Source: Facklamia sp. 7083-14-GEN3
GTDB taxonomy: Bacteria > Bacillota > Bacilli > Lactobacillales > Aerococcaceae
Assembly (NCBI RefSeq): GCF_024742075.1
Contig: NZ_JANSGD010000001.1
Location: forward strand, 124,001 to 188,000
Direction: 5' to 3'
DNA: 64,000 nt
In this document: positions 44,401-52,170 of the stretch, one piece after another
How the letters are laid out: each line of letters starts with the position of its first letter
Position numbering within the stretch: the stretch's first letter is position 1
Translations under genes and position numbers: made by a program
The notes under the pieces: generated by a model
What the model was told of the DNA's origin: nothing
Seen by the model: only the letters and a program-made list of their open reading frames with translations
The model's database searches: none

Positions 44401-46988
44401 CGTCACTCGACGATACTGAAAAAAGATTTAATAGTCATATTGTTTCATTAGTAGACTCGAACGGTAAGCCAATCCTTGATTCTAAAAACAATCCTTATAT
44501 GACTATAACGGATGAAAATGGTTACTATCAATTTAACATTTTAAATTCTGGTGAATATCGAGTAAAGATATTAACACCGGATAAATATTCCATAACTAAA
44601 CCTGCCATTCAACTCAAAGGTGGTCAAGGAAGTTATGATTTAACAGTTTTTAATAATTTGAGTGAAGCGCTAAATAATGTGACAGTTTTAGATATCCTTC
44701 CACATAAAGGCGATAAGACGGTTGGAATATCCGCAGAATCCAGCGTGCCACTTAATCGAGGGTCAGAATTTTCCGTGCAATTAACGGGTCCAGTCACAGC
44801 ACCTTCAGGATATCAAGTTTCCTATACCACAGATGCTCCGACTGAAGATTCTAAAGATTATACGCAAAGCGCTAATTGGACGACATCACCTAGCGATTAC
44901 TCAAAAGTCCGTGCAATTAAGATAACTTTAGAATCAGGAAAAATATTGGACTCCGGCGATCGCGTTAATTTCACTGTTCCTTTCAAAGTTCCAATGGACA
45001 CAAAATTGACCTCTGGAATGCAAGCAGTGAATTCGTTTGGAACAGCGATTAATACAAATCCTAATTATTTTGAATCAAACAATGCGCCGGTTCAAATTGT
45101 CCGTTACCAAGTGAACGGTCACTTGTTTGAAGATTCGAATGAAAACTCACTCAGGGAACCAGACGAAACCCCAATCACTAATCATACGGTCGCATTAGTC
45201 GATGAAAATGGGGATCCCGTTTTAGGAACGGGTAACCAGCCAATGCTTACCCAAACAGATGATAAGGGGTATTACCAATTCGATGTTTTACGTGCTGGCA
45301 ATTATCGCGTTAAAGTGATCACACCTGAAAACCATGTTTTAACTCAACCGAAAGCAGATCAAGCTGAAGGTTCAGCCATTATGGATGAGACTACTGGCTT
45401 AACGGATGTATTCAGCTTAACCAAAATGAATCTTACGGCTACTAAAAATGCGGGCTATATTTATATTAGACCTACAATTACGATTACAGGTAAGAAGACT
45501 TGGGTCGATGCCAATAACCAAGACGGTATTCGACCAAAAGAAGTGACTGTCCGTCTTATGAATGGTGACACGGAAGTAGCCTCTCAAACGGTGAGTGAAG
45601 CAACCGATTGGAAGTACAGCTTCAAGGATGTTCCAGTTAAGCAAAACGGTCAAGAAATTACTTACACGGTGACGGAAGATGCCGTTGAAGGTTACGAGAC
45701 TATAATTGATGGTTTCAACATCACCAATACCCATACCCCAGCGGTTGCCCCGATTACCGTTAAAAAGGTTTGGGATGATACCAATAACCAAGATGGCCTG
45801 CGACCACAAGAAGTAACCGTTCGACTCATGAATGGTGACACTGAAGTCGCTACTGAAAAACTGACTGAGGACAAAGGTTGGGAACATACCTTTAAAGACC
45901 TCCCAGTTAATGAAGTCGGCAAGAAGATTACTTACACAGTAACGGAAGATAAAGTGAATGGATATGAAACTAAGATTGATGGGTTTACAATCACTAATAA
46001 ACATGTTCCTGCTGTAAAAGATATTGAAGGTAAGAAGATTTGGGACGATGCCAATAATCAAGACGGCCTTCGTCCACAAGAAGTGACTGTTCGTCTGATG
46101 AATGGTGACACTGAAGTAGCCACTCAAACGGTGAGTGAAGCAACCGATTGGAAATATAGCTTCAAGGATGTACCAGTTAAGCAAAACGGTCAAGAAATTA
46201 ATTACACAGTGACGGAAGATGCCGTTGATGAATATGAGACTAAGATTGATGGTTTCAACATCACCAATAAACATGTTCCAGCTATCGCTCCCATATCAGG
46301 TCAAAAGATCTGGGACGATGCAGAAGACCAAGATGGTATTCGTCCAGATGAAATTACGGTGCGTTTATTAGCAGACGGTGAAGAAGTTGATAAGCAAACT
46401 GTGACAGCATCCAACGACTGGACTTATACATTTGAAAACGCTCCGATGAGAAAAGATGGACAATTAATTACTTATGGAGTAAGTGAAGATCCAGTGACTG
46501 GTTATGAAACAATGATTGATGGATTTACTATTACCAACAAGCATATTCCAGGAAAACCAACCGACTTCACAACGATTCACGGTCAAAAAGTTTGGGAGGA
46601 TGCTGATAATAAGGCAGGCCTTCGTCCTGAAAGCATTACGGTTCGATTACATGCCAATGGTAAGGAAGTAAGCAGCCAGACGGTTTCTCAAGAAACAAAC
46701 TGGAAGTACAGCTTTAAAGATCTTCCAGTCATCGATGAAAATGACGCAAAAATTACTTATACGGTAAGTGAAGATGAGGTAGAAGGCTATGAAACGATTA
46801 TTAATGGCTACACCATTACGAATAAGTTGAGTCAAAAACAGACACCGCCTGCTTCTAACATTCCTAAAGAACCAACAGACAATAAAGGATTACCGATTAC
46901 TGGTGAGTCGTCATCAAGCGTGTTAATAACGCTTGCCGGTGGAGTACTTCTTACTGGAATAGGGATTATTCTTTTAAGAAAAAAATAA
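41460..46988 (+). CDS. LPxTG-anchored adhesin with five Cna_B domains, chimeric paralogue
   Basis: 1842 aa from the ATG at 41460 (GGAAAGGAA ribosome site); an upstream in-frame ATG at 41418 lacks a site and would spoil the signal peptide (1-26). Layout: acidic spacer to about 105, N-terminal adhesin region clearly related to but diverged from the first protein, a conserved-repeat domain and an SdrD B-like domain that is cut short at SITKPAIQ (about residue 1050), then a second, full copy of both domains that is nearly identical to the first protein, five Cna_B domains (about 1342-1790), LPITG at 1811-1815, membrane helix and RKK. The mosaic shows recombination between the two genes. Likely role as for the first adhesin. 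Confidence 0.93.
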   Translation: MKKTIQHIIVLTLILNSILNPVLTLATVLEDNSRTVEEVELVDRTFETSVLTDLPVNTIETSEIAESNEDASQATIEDFTIEESSNVTKSDQLEHELLDSSDIKFLTRFDLYSLEGENPTYLTGVEAVLNVGLSATSSTNDLNNYTVKIRLQKKYINKSSIEASSSESQTGLATIEEDAENFIITYLFSNVSSGTSIDVPIKFKTLKGETPNNYVLKAVANIYDSTNREIGQDSININYITKTPSSNKQARDLRGTFTFDSTNLYGGKLAPDNPEYLSKNLNELVPVDFNYQIRKNFRQGGYRYYDKFIIKDVLPKESVFDSNLNPGWVYDPISHTAEYTYENKILIGERDINLPTIRLLFPGAKIETYMTNKMSVTAIPSNKQEYEENLTVSDDINFKFIDFDENDLITGYKAGSYESIYDNLNYLKNYEGNWYLVLRNEQPENGKNLENIILRDYKLDKRMYYSKIEFPVISEDILKGTIDVIGVYSENGQRFEKTIAKDISLNQSKHLFELGKEIDEVIIKSSNQFTKLKPQKQIGFYIYTKFRNPEEISLENGESPNFSNSLTIESNFDGSQSKKVIKSEAYKTLKKLAIRTAVYKSLNTSKKSYFVNDEVSYRLQVIPYGLIPEVSLDYNKIVDLIPPGFEYIEGTTDVRLNYNFKYEKPSLISQSDPEIVSNYKGTGLTALIWTLSPINLIKSNARPGSAYELYYKLKISKYSEIGRNINTVFLSWNNTDEVSPYKSNEGQAEDQFDLNENGRTDDLVSRDSAEINYIPPREVITTKSVKKLSDKNFVSSTGAARLEVGSDGIYEMKVFNNTDQDLKELILLDILPHPNDYTVGISSDSNLRVPRNSNFPIQLRGPVSVPEGYQVFYTADVPINNVKEYTLNANWTSSPSDFEKVRAIKIQLTPGNSLGKEQQVSFTVSFKTPKDETLKNGDKAVNSFGTALSNSLDYFESNNATVEIMRYQISGYLFVDDNRSSSLDDTEKRFNSHIVSLVDSNGKPILDSKNNPYMTITDENGYYQFNILNSGEYRVKILTPDKYSITKPAIQLKGGQGSYDLTVFNNLSEALNNVTVLDILPHKGDKTVGISAESSVPLNRGSEFSVQLTGPVTAPSGYQVSYTTDAPTEDSKDYTQSANWTTSPSDYSKVRAIKITLESGKILDSGDRVNFTVPFKVPMDTKLTSGMQAVNSFGTAINTNPNYFESNNAPVQIVRYQVNGHLFEDSNENSLREPDETPITNHTVALVDENGDPVLGTGNQPMLTQTDDKGYYQFDVLRAGNYRVKVITPENHVLTQPKADQAEGSAIMDETTGLTDVFSLTKMNLTATKNAGYIYIRPTITITGKKTWVDANNQDGIRPKEVTVRLMNGDTEVASQTVSEATDWKYSFKDVPVKQNGQEITYTVTEDAVEGYETIIDGFNITNTHTPAVAPITVKKVWDDTNNQDGLRPQEVTVRLMNGDTEVATEKLTEDKGWEHTFKDLPVNEVGKKITYTVTEDKVNGYETKIDGFTITNKHVPAVKDIEGKKIWDDANNQDGLRPQEVTVRLMNGDTEVATQTVSEATDWKYSFKDVPVKQNGQEINYTVTEDAVDEYETKIDGFNITNKHVPAIAPISGQKIWDDAEDQDGIRPDEITVRLLADGEEVDKQTVTASNDWTYTFENAPMRKDGQLITYGVSEDPVTGYETMIDGFTITNKHIPGKPTDFTTIHGQKVWEDADNKAGLRPESITVRLHANGKEVSSQTVSQETNWKYSFKDLPVIDENDAKITYTVSEDEVEGYETIINGYTITNKLSQKQTPPASNIPKEPTDNKGLPITGESSSSVLITLAGGVLLTGIGIILLRKK
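45483..46828 (+). repeat. Five Cna_B coding repeats
   Basis: Starts near 45483, 45753, 46023, 46293 and 46575. The first four match units of the upstream gene closely at the DNA level; the fifth (TTIHGQKVWEDADNKAGL) has no counterpart there and is 12 bases further along. Confidence 0.88.
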
Positions 46989-47014
46989 AGAAAAAAGTAA
47001 GAGATTAAAATTGA

Positions 47015-47050
47015 AGAAAGAGCCATGAAATATCCTTGGCTCTTTCTCTT
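47015..47050 (+). terminator. Terminator of the second adhesin gene
   Basis: Stem AGAAAGAGCCA / TGGCTCTTTCT with an 11-base loop and T-rich tail. It shares its core with the terminator of the first adhesin, so the duplication included the 3-prime end. Confidence 0.8.
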
Positions 47051-47178
47051 TTAATATGAAATACAATGATTTAGAAATTTATAACAAAAAAATATTTATT
47101 ATTGAATATATTCACTATAATGAATAAAAATAAACTTAAAAATTGTCATACTAATTAGTATATTTAAGGAGGACTTTA

Positions 47179-47586
47179 ATGAACAATATTGTAATTAAAG
47201 AAGATGGACTGCTTCCATTTGAGCAAATTTTAGCTCTTTATGAAAATGTTCTTTGGACAGCCTACACTAAAGAACCAGAGCTTTTAGAAAAAGCGATCCA
47301 AAATAGCTTAAAAGTTTGGACAGCTTGGGAGGGTGATCAACTTATTGGCTTAGCCCGTGTAGTAGGAGATGGGTTAACCATTATCTATATTCAAGATATT
47401 TTAATACTTGAAGATTATCAAAGACAAGGTGTAGGTAGTATGTTATTACAAAAGGTATTAAAAGAATACCAAGCGGTTCGGCAAATTATATTGATGACCG
47501 ATTCTACCGATAAAACGCAAAATTTTTATAAGAAAAATGGTTTAATAAGAACAGATGAGCATCAATTAGTAACGTATATGAAATAA
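47179..47586 (+). CDS. GNAT-family N-acetyltransferase
   Basis: 135 aa single-domain GNAT. VWTAWEGDQLIGLARVVGDG forms beta2-beta4 (quoted in part), YIQDILILEDYQRQGVGSMLL is motif A with the acetyl-CoA loop QRQGVG, and FYKKNGL is motif B. The closest shape is the small YitH/ElaA-like GNATs; the substrate is unknown. Ribosome site AAGGAGGA. Monocistronic, ended by a hairpin terminator. Confidence 0.88.
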   Translation: MNNIVIKEDGLLPFEQILALYENVLWTAYTKEPELLEKAIQNSLKVWTAWEGDQLIGLARVVGDGLTIIYIQDILILEDYQRQGVGSMLLQKVLKEYQAVRQIILMTDSTDKTQNFYKKNGLIRTDEHQLVTYMK

Positions 47587-47592
47587 AAGTTT

Positions 47593-47631
47593 AAGTCTCT
47601 AATTCCTTAGTTTAGGAATGGAGGCTTTTTT
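47593..47631 (+). terminator. Terminator of the GNAT gene
   Basis: Imperfect stem AAGTCTCTAATTCCT / AGGAATGGAGGCTT with T-run. Strikingly similar to the terminator at 48431. Confidence 0.7.
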
Positions 47632-47747
47632 GATGGTTAAAAAACAAATAATCTTAAAAGAAATATTATTTTAAAAATACACATTATTATCTTTTTATTA
47701 ACATAATAGTATGTTATTCTTAACGAAGAAACAATGAGGGAGTTTAT

Positions 47748-48416
47748 ATGAAAAAAAAGAATATCATTTTAATTATTAGTTACGTTTTTTTTATGTTTGT
47801 TTTTCCAGCCTTAGCAGTTTTAATAGGGATAGAATCAACTAATTGGTTTTGGTTAGCCTTAATCGGAATGAGTATAGTTTTTCTTATCGCACTTACTTTA
47901 TATAATAATTTATTAAAAAAACATTTTATCGAGTTAAAGCAAAAAACTTCCATAATGCCTTTCTTAATTCGAATTATTTTGGGCTATGTTTTTATTGTAA
48001 TTATAAGAAATCTTTTATTTCAAATATTTGGACCGTATATTGATTTCGATAAACTGGGTGTAAACCAAAAAACTGTTACAGAAATGATTGAGCTGTTTCC
48101 ACTCTATACAACATTTTTTATGGTTGTTTTGTTTGCTCCACTTGTTGAAGAACTTATATATCGCCATTCGATTATAGGATCACCCAAACTAGTGTCAAAG
48201 AAATCTAAAATTTTAATGACGGTCTTATCAATTATTTTGTTTACAGGTTTTCATATGACTACATTATCTGATGCTATAGGTTATTTACCAGCCTGTTTGG
48301 TCATTACTTATTTTTATTGGAAGTACGAGCGAAATGTTGTCGCTTCAATGTCTTTTCATTTTTTCAATAATTTAATAGGTTGGCTGATGATAGTGTTTAA
48401 TATTAACATCAACTAA
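47748..48416 (+). CDS. CPBP-family intramembrane metalloprotease (CAAX/Abi)
   Basis: 222 aa with six or seven membrane helices. Motif 1 EELIYR (Glu134, Glu135, Arg139), motif 2 FTGFHMTT and motif 3 SFHFFNN give the Glu and His residues of the intramembrane active site. Related proteins process prenylated peptides or give immunity to self-made bacteriocins; no bacteriocin gene is seen here. Ribosome site GAGGGAG. Bracketed by two similar terminators. Confidence 0.85.
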   Translation: MKKKNIILIISYVFFMFVFPALAVLIGIESTNWFWLALIGMSIVFLIALTLYNNLLKKHFIELKQKTSIMPFLIRIILGYVFIVIIRNLLFQIFGPYIDFDKLGVNQKTVTEMIELFPLYTTFFMVVLFAPLVEELIYRHSIIGSPKLVSKKSKILMTVLSIILFTGFHMTTLSDAIGYLPACLVITYFYWKYERNVVASMSFHFFNNLIGWLMIVFNININ

Positions 48417-48430
48417 ATAAAATTTTGTTT

Positions 48431-48470
48431 AAGCCTCCAATTCTTTATTATAAGAATGGAGGCTTTTTTT
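48431..48470 (+). terminator. Terminator of the CPBP protease gene
   Basis: Stem AAGCCTCCAATTCTT / AAGAATGGAGGCTT with a one-base bulge and a seven-T run; near copy of the terminator at 47593. Confidence 0.85.
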
Positions 48471-48482
48471 GATGAAAAAACT

Positions 48483-48522
48483 TGTCAAAAATATCCAATG
48501 TGTATATACTGTATATATACAC
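48483..48522 (+). promoter_or_regulatory. Promoter and palindromic operator of the YtrA-type operon
   Basis: TTGTCA (48483-48488), 16-bp spacer, TATACT (48505-48510). A 9-bp inverted repeat GTGTATATA / TATATACAC (48500-48508 and 48514-48522, 5-bp centre) covers the -10. YtrA-type regulators sit first in their own operon and repress it, so this is the probable autoregulatory site. Confidence 0.65.
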
Positions 48523-48547
48523 ATAACAGTTGGGGTGAGGTGAATCA

Positions 48548-48925
48548 ATGAACATTTTAATATCAAAGTTAAATCCTAAACCTATTTATGAACAGATTAA
48601 AGAACAAATTATCCAAGCAATTTTAAATGGTGATGCGGAAGTAGGGGATTTACTTCCTTCGGTAAGGGGCTTAGCTAAAGACTTGAAAGTTAGTGTAATC
48701 ACAACTAAAAGAGCTTATGAAGACCTCGAAAGAGAAGGTTACGTAACTTCAGTGGTCGGTAAGGGCACCTATATAGCTGAGCAAGACCATGATTTCATTA
48801 GGAGGAAATACTTAAAAAGAATGGAAATATTAATTAAAAATCTGATTGAAGAAAGTGCAATGATTGACCTCAGTTTGGAAGAAATAAAAGATTTGGTTGA
48901 AAGAGTTTATAAGGAGGGTAAATAA
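48548..48925 (+). CDS. GntR-family regulator, YtrA subfamily
   Basis: 125 aa: an N-terminal winged helix (PIYEQIKEQIIQAILNGDAEVGD, quoted in part; LPSVRGLAKDLKVSVITTKRAYEDL as recognition part; GYVTSVVGKGTYI as wing) and only a short helical C-terminus for dimerisation, the mark of the YtrA subfamily that controls ABC transporters. First gene of a four-gene unit; its stop overlaps the ATPase start by one base. Ribosome site GGGGTGAGGTG. Confidence 0.9.
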   Translation: MNILISKLNPKPIYEQIKEQIIQAILNGDAEVGDLLPSVRGLAKDLKVSVITTKRAYEDLEREGYVTSVVGKGTYIAEQDHDFIRRKYLKRMEILIKNLIEESAMIDLSLEEIKDLVERVYKEGK

Positions 48926-49779
48926 TGGAAGAATTTGTGATTGAAATGAATCAAGTGTCAAAAACGTTTACTGATTTCTCAATTAACAATTTAGATTTAA
49001 AGATTCGCAAAGGTTATGTGACTGGATTTGTTGGACCGAATGGGTCTGGAAAAACTACTATCATAAAATTAATCATGGGACTTGTGAAAGCAGAAAGTGG
49101 ATCCATTAAAGTTTTTGGTAAGGATCTTAAAAAGCATGCGGTGGCTATTAAAGAAGAGATAGGCTTTGTTTATGCGGAGAATTATTTCTATGATCACTTA
49201 ACAGTGGAAGAAACGGGAAAAATGATCGCGCCTTTTTATAAAAATTGGGATTGGGAAACCTACTGGTCTTACACCAAATCATTTGGGTTATCAAAAACTA
49301 AGAAAGTAGAAGAACTTTCAACGGGTATGAAAGTAGCTCTTTCTTTAGCCATTGCTTTATCGCATGATCCTATGTTGATTATTCTTGATGAGCCAACTTC
49401 TGGGCTGGATCCTATCGTAAGAAATAAAGTTTTAGATATTTTGTTTGACTATATCCAAGATTCTGAAAAATCTGTTTTTTTCTCTAGTCATATTATGACC
49501 GATTTGGAGAAGATTGCTGATGATATTGCAATGATCTATCATGGTAAATTATTCTTTAGCAAAGAAAAAGATAGTATCCTTAATCAATACAAATTGGTCA
49601 AAGGGCCTAATGAACTATTAGATGATGAATTAAGAAAACAGTTAATTTCATGTCGTGAAACATCAGTCGGATTTGAAGGCCTATCTTCAAACTATGAGCT
49701 TTTTAGAGAATTATTTGGACAGAAAGTGATTATTGATCCGGCCAATCTTGAAGAGATAATGGTTAGTCTGATGGACTGA
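48925..49779 (+). CDS. ABC transporter ATPase of the YtrA-type operon
   Basis: 284 aa. Walker A GPNGSGKTT (about 33-41), Q-loop region GFVYAENYFYD (unusual, without a clear Gln), signature LSTGMKVALSLAIAL, Walker B LIILDEPTSGLDP and switch His in SSHIMTDL. Resembles the ATPases of ABC-2 exporters controlled by YtrA-type regulators, often linked to cell-envelope stress or antimicrobial peptides. Start overlaps the regulator stop; a permease gene follows after 11 bases. Confidence 0.9.
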   Translation: MEEFVIEMNQVSKTFTDFSINNLDLKIRKGYVTGFVGPNGSGKTTIIKLIMGLVKAESGSIKVFGKDLKKHAVAIKEEIGFVYAENYFYDHLTVEETGKMIAPFYKNWDWETYWSYTKSFGLSKTKKVEELSTGMKVALSLAIALSHDPMLIILDEPTSGLDPIVRNKVLDILFDYIQDSEKSVFFSSHIMTDLEKIADDIAMIYHGKLFFSKEKDSILNQYKLVKGPNELLDDELRKQLISCRETSVGFEGLSSNYELFRELFGQKVIIDPANLEEIMVSLMD

Positions 49780-49790
49780 AAGGAGAACTT

Positions 49791-50417
49791 ATGAAGGGTA
49801 TATTACATAAAGAGTTTTTAATAAATTATAAGCAAGATAGACTTCTCTTTATTGGTTTACTTTTGGTTGGGTTTCTTTTATCCAATTCAATCCAGATTCC
49901 AATTGTGATTCCAATCTCTTTCACACTTTTTTGTCCAGTATTTATAACAATAAATGATGATTTTAAGAGAAACGGCACATTAATAAATAGTCTCCCTGTA
50001 CGACCTTATAAAATTGTTTTAGCTAAATACATTTATAGTTTTTCAACTGCGATTATTTTTTATGTCTTAGTGATTTTATTAAATTACTTTATTCCTGGCT
50101 TTAAAGCCTATACTCTGACTGAGATTTTTGTTTCTTTTATCATCTCAATCGAAATTATGTTAATTGGGTATATGTTTTATCATGTATTTGGAGAAGGGTT
50201 TTTAGGTTCTTATAGAATAATTCTATTTTTTCAAATAATTTCACTAATAATGTCCGATGTCAGAGAAGGTTATAATCAAGTGCTTGGAGGGTTTAATGTT
50301 TTTGCCAATCAATTTTCGATTCTCAATCTATTAAAACCGCTGAGTATCTTATTAATAGTTTCGCTAGCGATTTCTTTAATTATTGCTATTCGGTCATACG
50401 CTAAAAAAGATTTTTAA
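49791..50417 (+). CDS. ABC-2 type membrane subunit, first
   Basis: 208 aa with about six membrane helices. Begins MKGILHKEFLINYKQDRLLF, the typical cytoplasmic entry helix of ABC-2 permeases, and has NSLPVRPYKIVLAKYIYS, the conserved segment following the second helix. Paralogue of the next gene (NSLAIERRKIVLAKYFHS at the same place), so the exporter is probably a heterodimer of two short permeases with one ATPase. Ribosome site AAAGGAG. Confidence 0.85.
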   Translation: MKGILHKEFLINYKQDRLLFIGLLLVGFLLSNSIQIPIVIPISFTLFCPVFITINDDFKRNGTLINSLPVRPYKIVLAKYIYSFSTAIIFYVLVILLNYFIPGFKAYTLTEIFVSFIISIEIMLIGYMFYHVFGEGFLGSYRIILFFQIISLIMSDVREGYNQVLGGFNVFANQFSILNLLKPLSILLIVSLAISLIIAIRSYAKKDF

Positions 50418-50468
50418 ATAAAATGTTTAGATCGAATTTAGCTTTTAAATAATAAGGAGGGAGTTATT

Positions 50469-51092
50469 TTGAAAGCAATTTTGAACAAGGAATTTATTGT
50501 AAATAAAGAGAATGATTTAGTACAATTCTCAATTTTATTTATAGTCTCAATAATTTTCTTTGAAAAAGTAGAAATCATAAAAGTAATAGTTTTTACGATT
50601 CTGATATTAGATACTGTACCTTTACGATCTAATATAGACTATCGAAAAGAAAATTTTTTAATAAATTCATTGGCTATTGAACGCAGAAAGATTGTATTAG
50701 CTAAGTATTTTCATTCTATTTGGGTGAAATCGCTTTACCTATTAATAATATCATGTTTATTTAATCTTTATAACGGTTTCGGAAGCTTCACTTTGAATGA
50801 TATATTATTATTAGAGTTAAGTTGCATTATGTCTTCATGCTTGGGATATCCTTTGAGATTCTATAAAGAAATGTTATTTAACGTTTATATCTATGTTATG
50901 ATTAGTGTATTATTAGTAATTCAATACTTTTTTGCAAAATCAGGCAAAGAATTTTCGATGCTCAAATTGGAAGAATCTATTAGAGCAATTGAATTATCAC
51001 ACTTAATTATAATAGCGAGTTTTGTTTTTCTTATCATACTACCGGTATCTTATTTTATCTCTGTTAGAATTTATAATAAAAAAGAGTTTTAA
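50469..51092 (+). CDS. ABC-2 type membrane subunit, second
   Basis: 207 aa with about six membrane helices, same layout as the previous gene (MKAILNKEFIVNKENDLVQF at the start). The ATG follows AAGGAGGG and a TTTTG; 51 bases separate it from the first subunit. Last gene of the operon, followed by an inverted repeat at 51098-51131. Confidence 0.83.
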   Translation: MKAILNKEFIVNKENDLVQFSILFIVSIIFFEKVEIIKVIVFTILILDTVPLRSNIDYRKENFLINSLAIERRKIVLAKYFHSIWVKSLYLLIISCLFNLYNGFGSFTLNDILLLELSCIMSSCLGYPLRFYKEMLFNVYIYVMISVLLVIQYFFAKSGKEFSMLKLEESIRAIELSHLIIIASFVFLIILPVSYFISVRIYNKKEF

Positions 51093-51097
51093 AAGTG

Positions 51098-51131
51098 AGA
51101 CAGCATTAAGGACTTACCTTTAATGCTGTCT
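51098..51131. terminator. Probable terminator between convergent units
   Basis: Perfect 12-bp stem AGACAGCATTAA / TTAATGCTGTCT with a 10-base loop. No strong T-run on either strand, so confidence is moderate. Confidence 0.45.
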
Positions 51132-51540
51132 AATTACTTATCTTTATAATTTTATTTAACATAAGTTGAACAATATATCCTATACTTTCTCCTACACTGC
51201 CAGCCAATATAGCTATCCAAAAAATCTCAATATAACGAAATCGATTGGCTGAGTAAGTCAAAAGTCCAACTTAGATGAAAAATATAAAGGCAAAAGCCAA
51301 AATAAAAGTATCATTTTTACTCTGAAAGGTTGGATTATCTATTAAACTTCCTTTAAGGATATAGTCTGTCGAAGTTTTTAAAACTTCACTCAGAGCCACA
51401 ATGTTTCTATATCCGGGTTACTTTGATTACTTTCCCATTTAGAGATAGCTTGTCGTGAGACATCAATTTTATTTGCAAGTTCTTCTTGAGATAAGTCTTG
51501 CTTCTTTTTTAAAGTCTGAATACGCTCACCAAATGTCATG
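51130..51540 (-). pseudogene. XRE-family regulator with membrane tail, frameshifted and stopped
   Basis: The ATG at 51540 opens a classic HTH: MTFGERIQTLKKKQDLSQEE, then SRQAISKWESNQSNPDIETL. There one base is missing (near 51396-51401): the frame ends at once, while the next frame carries the expected continuation ALSEVLKTSTDYILKG, followed by two predicted membrane helices. That part is broken again by a TAA at 51271-51273 before ending at 51130. The intact form would be an XRE-type regulator with a short membrane-associated C-terminus of about 135 residues. Two lesions argue for a real pseudogene rather than one sequencing error. Confidence 0.8.
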
Positions 51541-51733
51541 ATAAATTCTCTTATCTGAATCTTTACCTAATTCTATCAAATAGGCTGTTTGCTTAGCTAC
51601 AAATTACAATTGGCAAAGTGGCAACGTGTGGTTGCATTTATTAAAATACTCGTTTCCTTTTCTTTTAGGTCCTAAGTCTGATTAGATTATGAGTATGAAA
51701 TAGTATAATTAAACCATAGAAAGGAAGATGAAT

Positions 51734-52060
51734 ATGATCCCACTTAATTTATATGTGCAAAGAGCTGAAAAGAGTTTTTGGATTTATAATTTTGTTGCTT
51801 CATTTATTTATTTTGCTATCAATGGATTTGAGGCATTAAGTAACTTTATTCTGTTTCCATTGGCCATTATGTTAATTATTTATACTTTAAAAGAGCGTAT
51901 GCAATCAACAGCAGATACCCAGTATTTAGGGTTTTATCCATTAAATAAAGATTTTGGCAAGTTAGTTATTGCTGGAATTATGAATTATGTTTTATGGCAG
52001 GTATCAGGGTTACTCTTCTTTGTTGCTTTTGTTTATTTATTGTGGAAAGAATACCACTAA
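51734..52060 (+). CDS. Small three-helix membrane protein
   Basis: 108 aa. The start at ATG 51734 is preferred because AAGGAAG then has proper spacing; ATG 51728 abuts the site. Three hydrophobic segments (about 15-32, 40-55 and 82-102) separated by a polar stretch ERMQSTADTQYLGFYPLNKDFGK. Not recognised. Possibly an accessory membrane protein of unknown partner; it stands alone between the broken XRE gene and a terminator. Confidence 0.65.
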   Translation: MIPLNLYVQRAEKSFWIYNFVASFIYFAINGFEALSNFILFPLAIMLIIYTLKERMQSTADTQYLGFYPLNKDFGKLVIAGIMNYVLWQVSGLLFFVAFVYLLWKEYH

Positions 52061-52130
52061 TTAATCAAGCGAACAGTTAGCTTAAATTGAGCAAATACAG
52101 TGGGGTCCCATTAAATATACCATGCAATAT

Positions 52131-52170
52131 AAAAAGTCTGTTCTCTCTTTAGAGAGGAACAGACTTTTTT
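52131..52170. terminator. Bidirectional terminator
   Basis: Stem AAAAAGTCTGTTC / GAACAGACTTTTTT with an inner CTCT/AGAG pairing; T-runs on both strands, between convergent genes. Confidence 0.9.
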
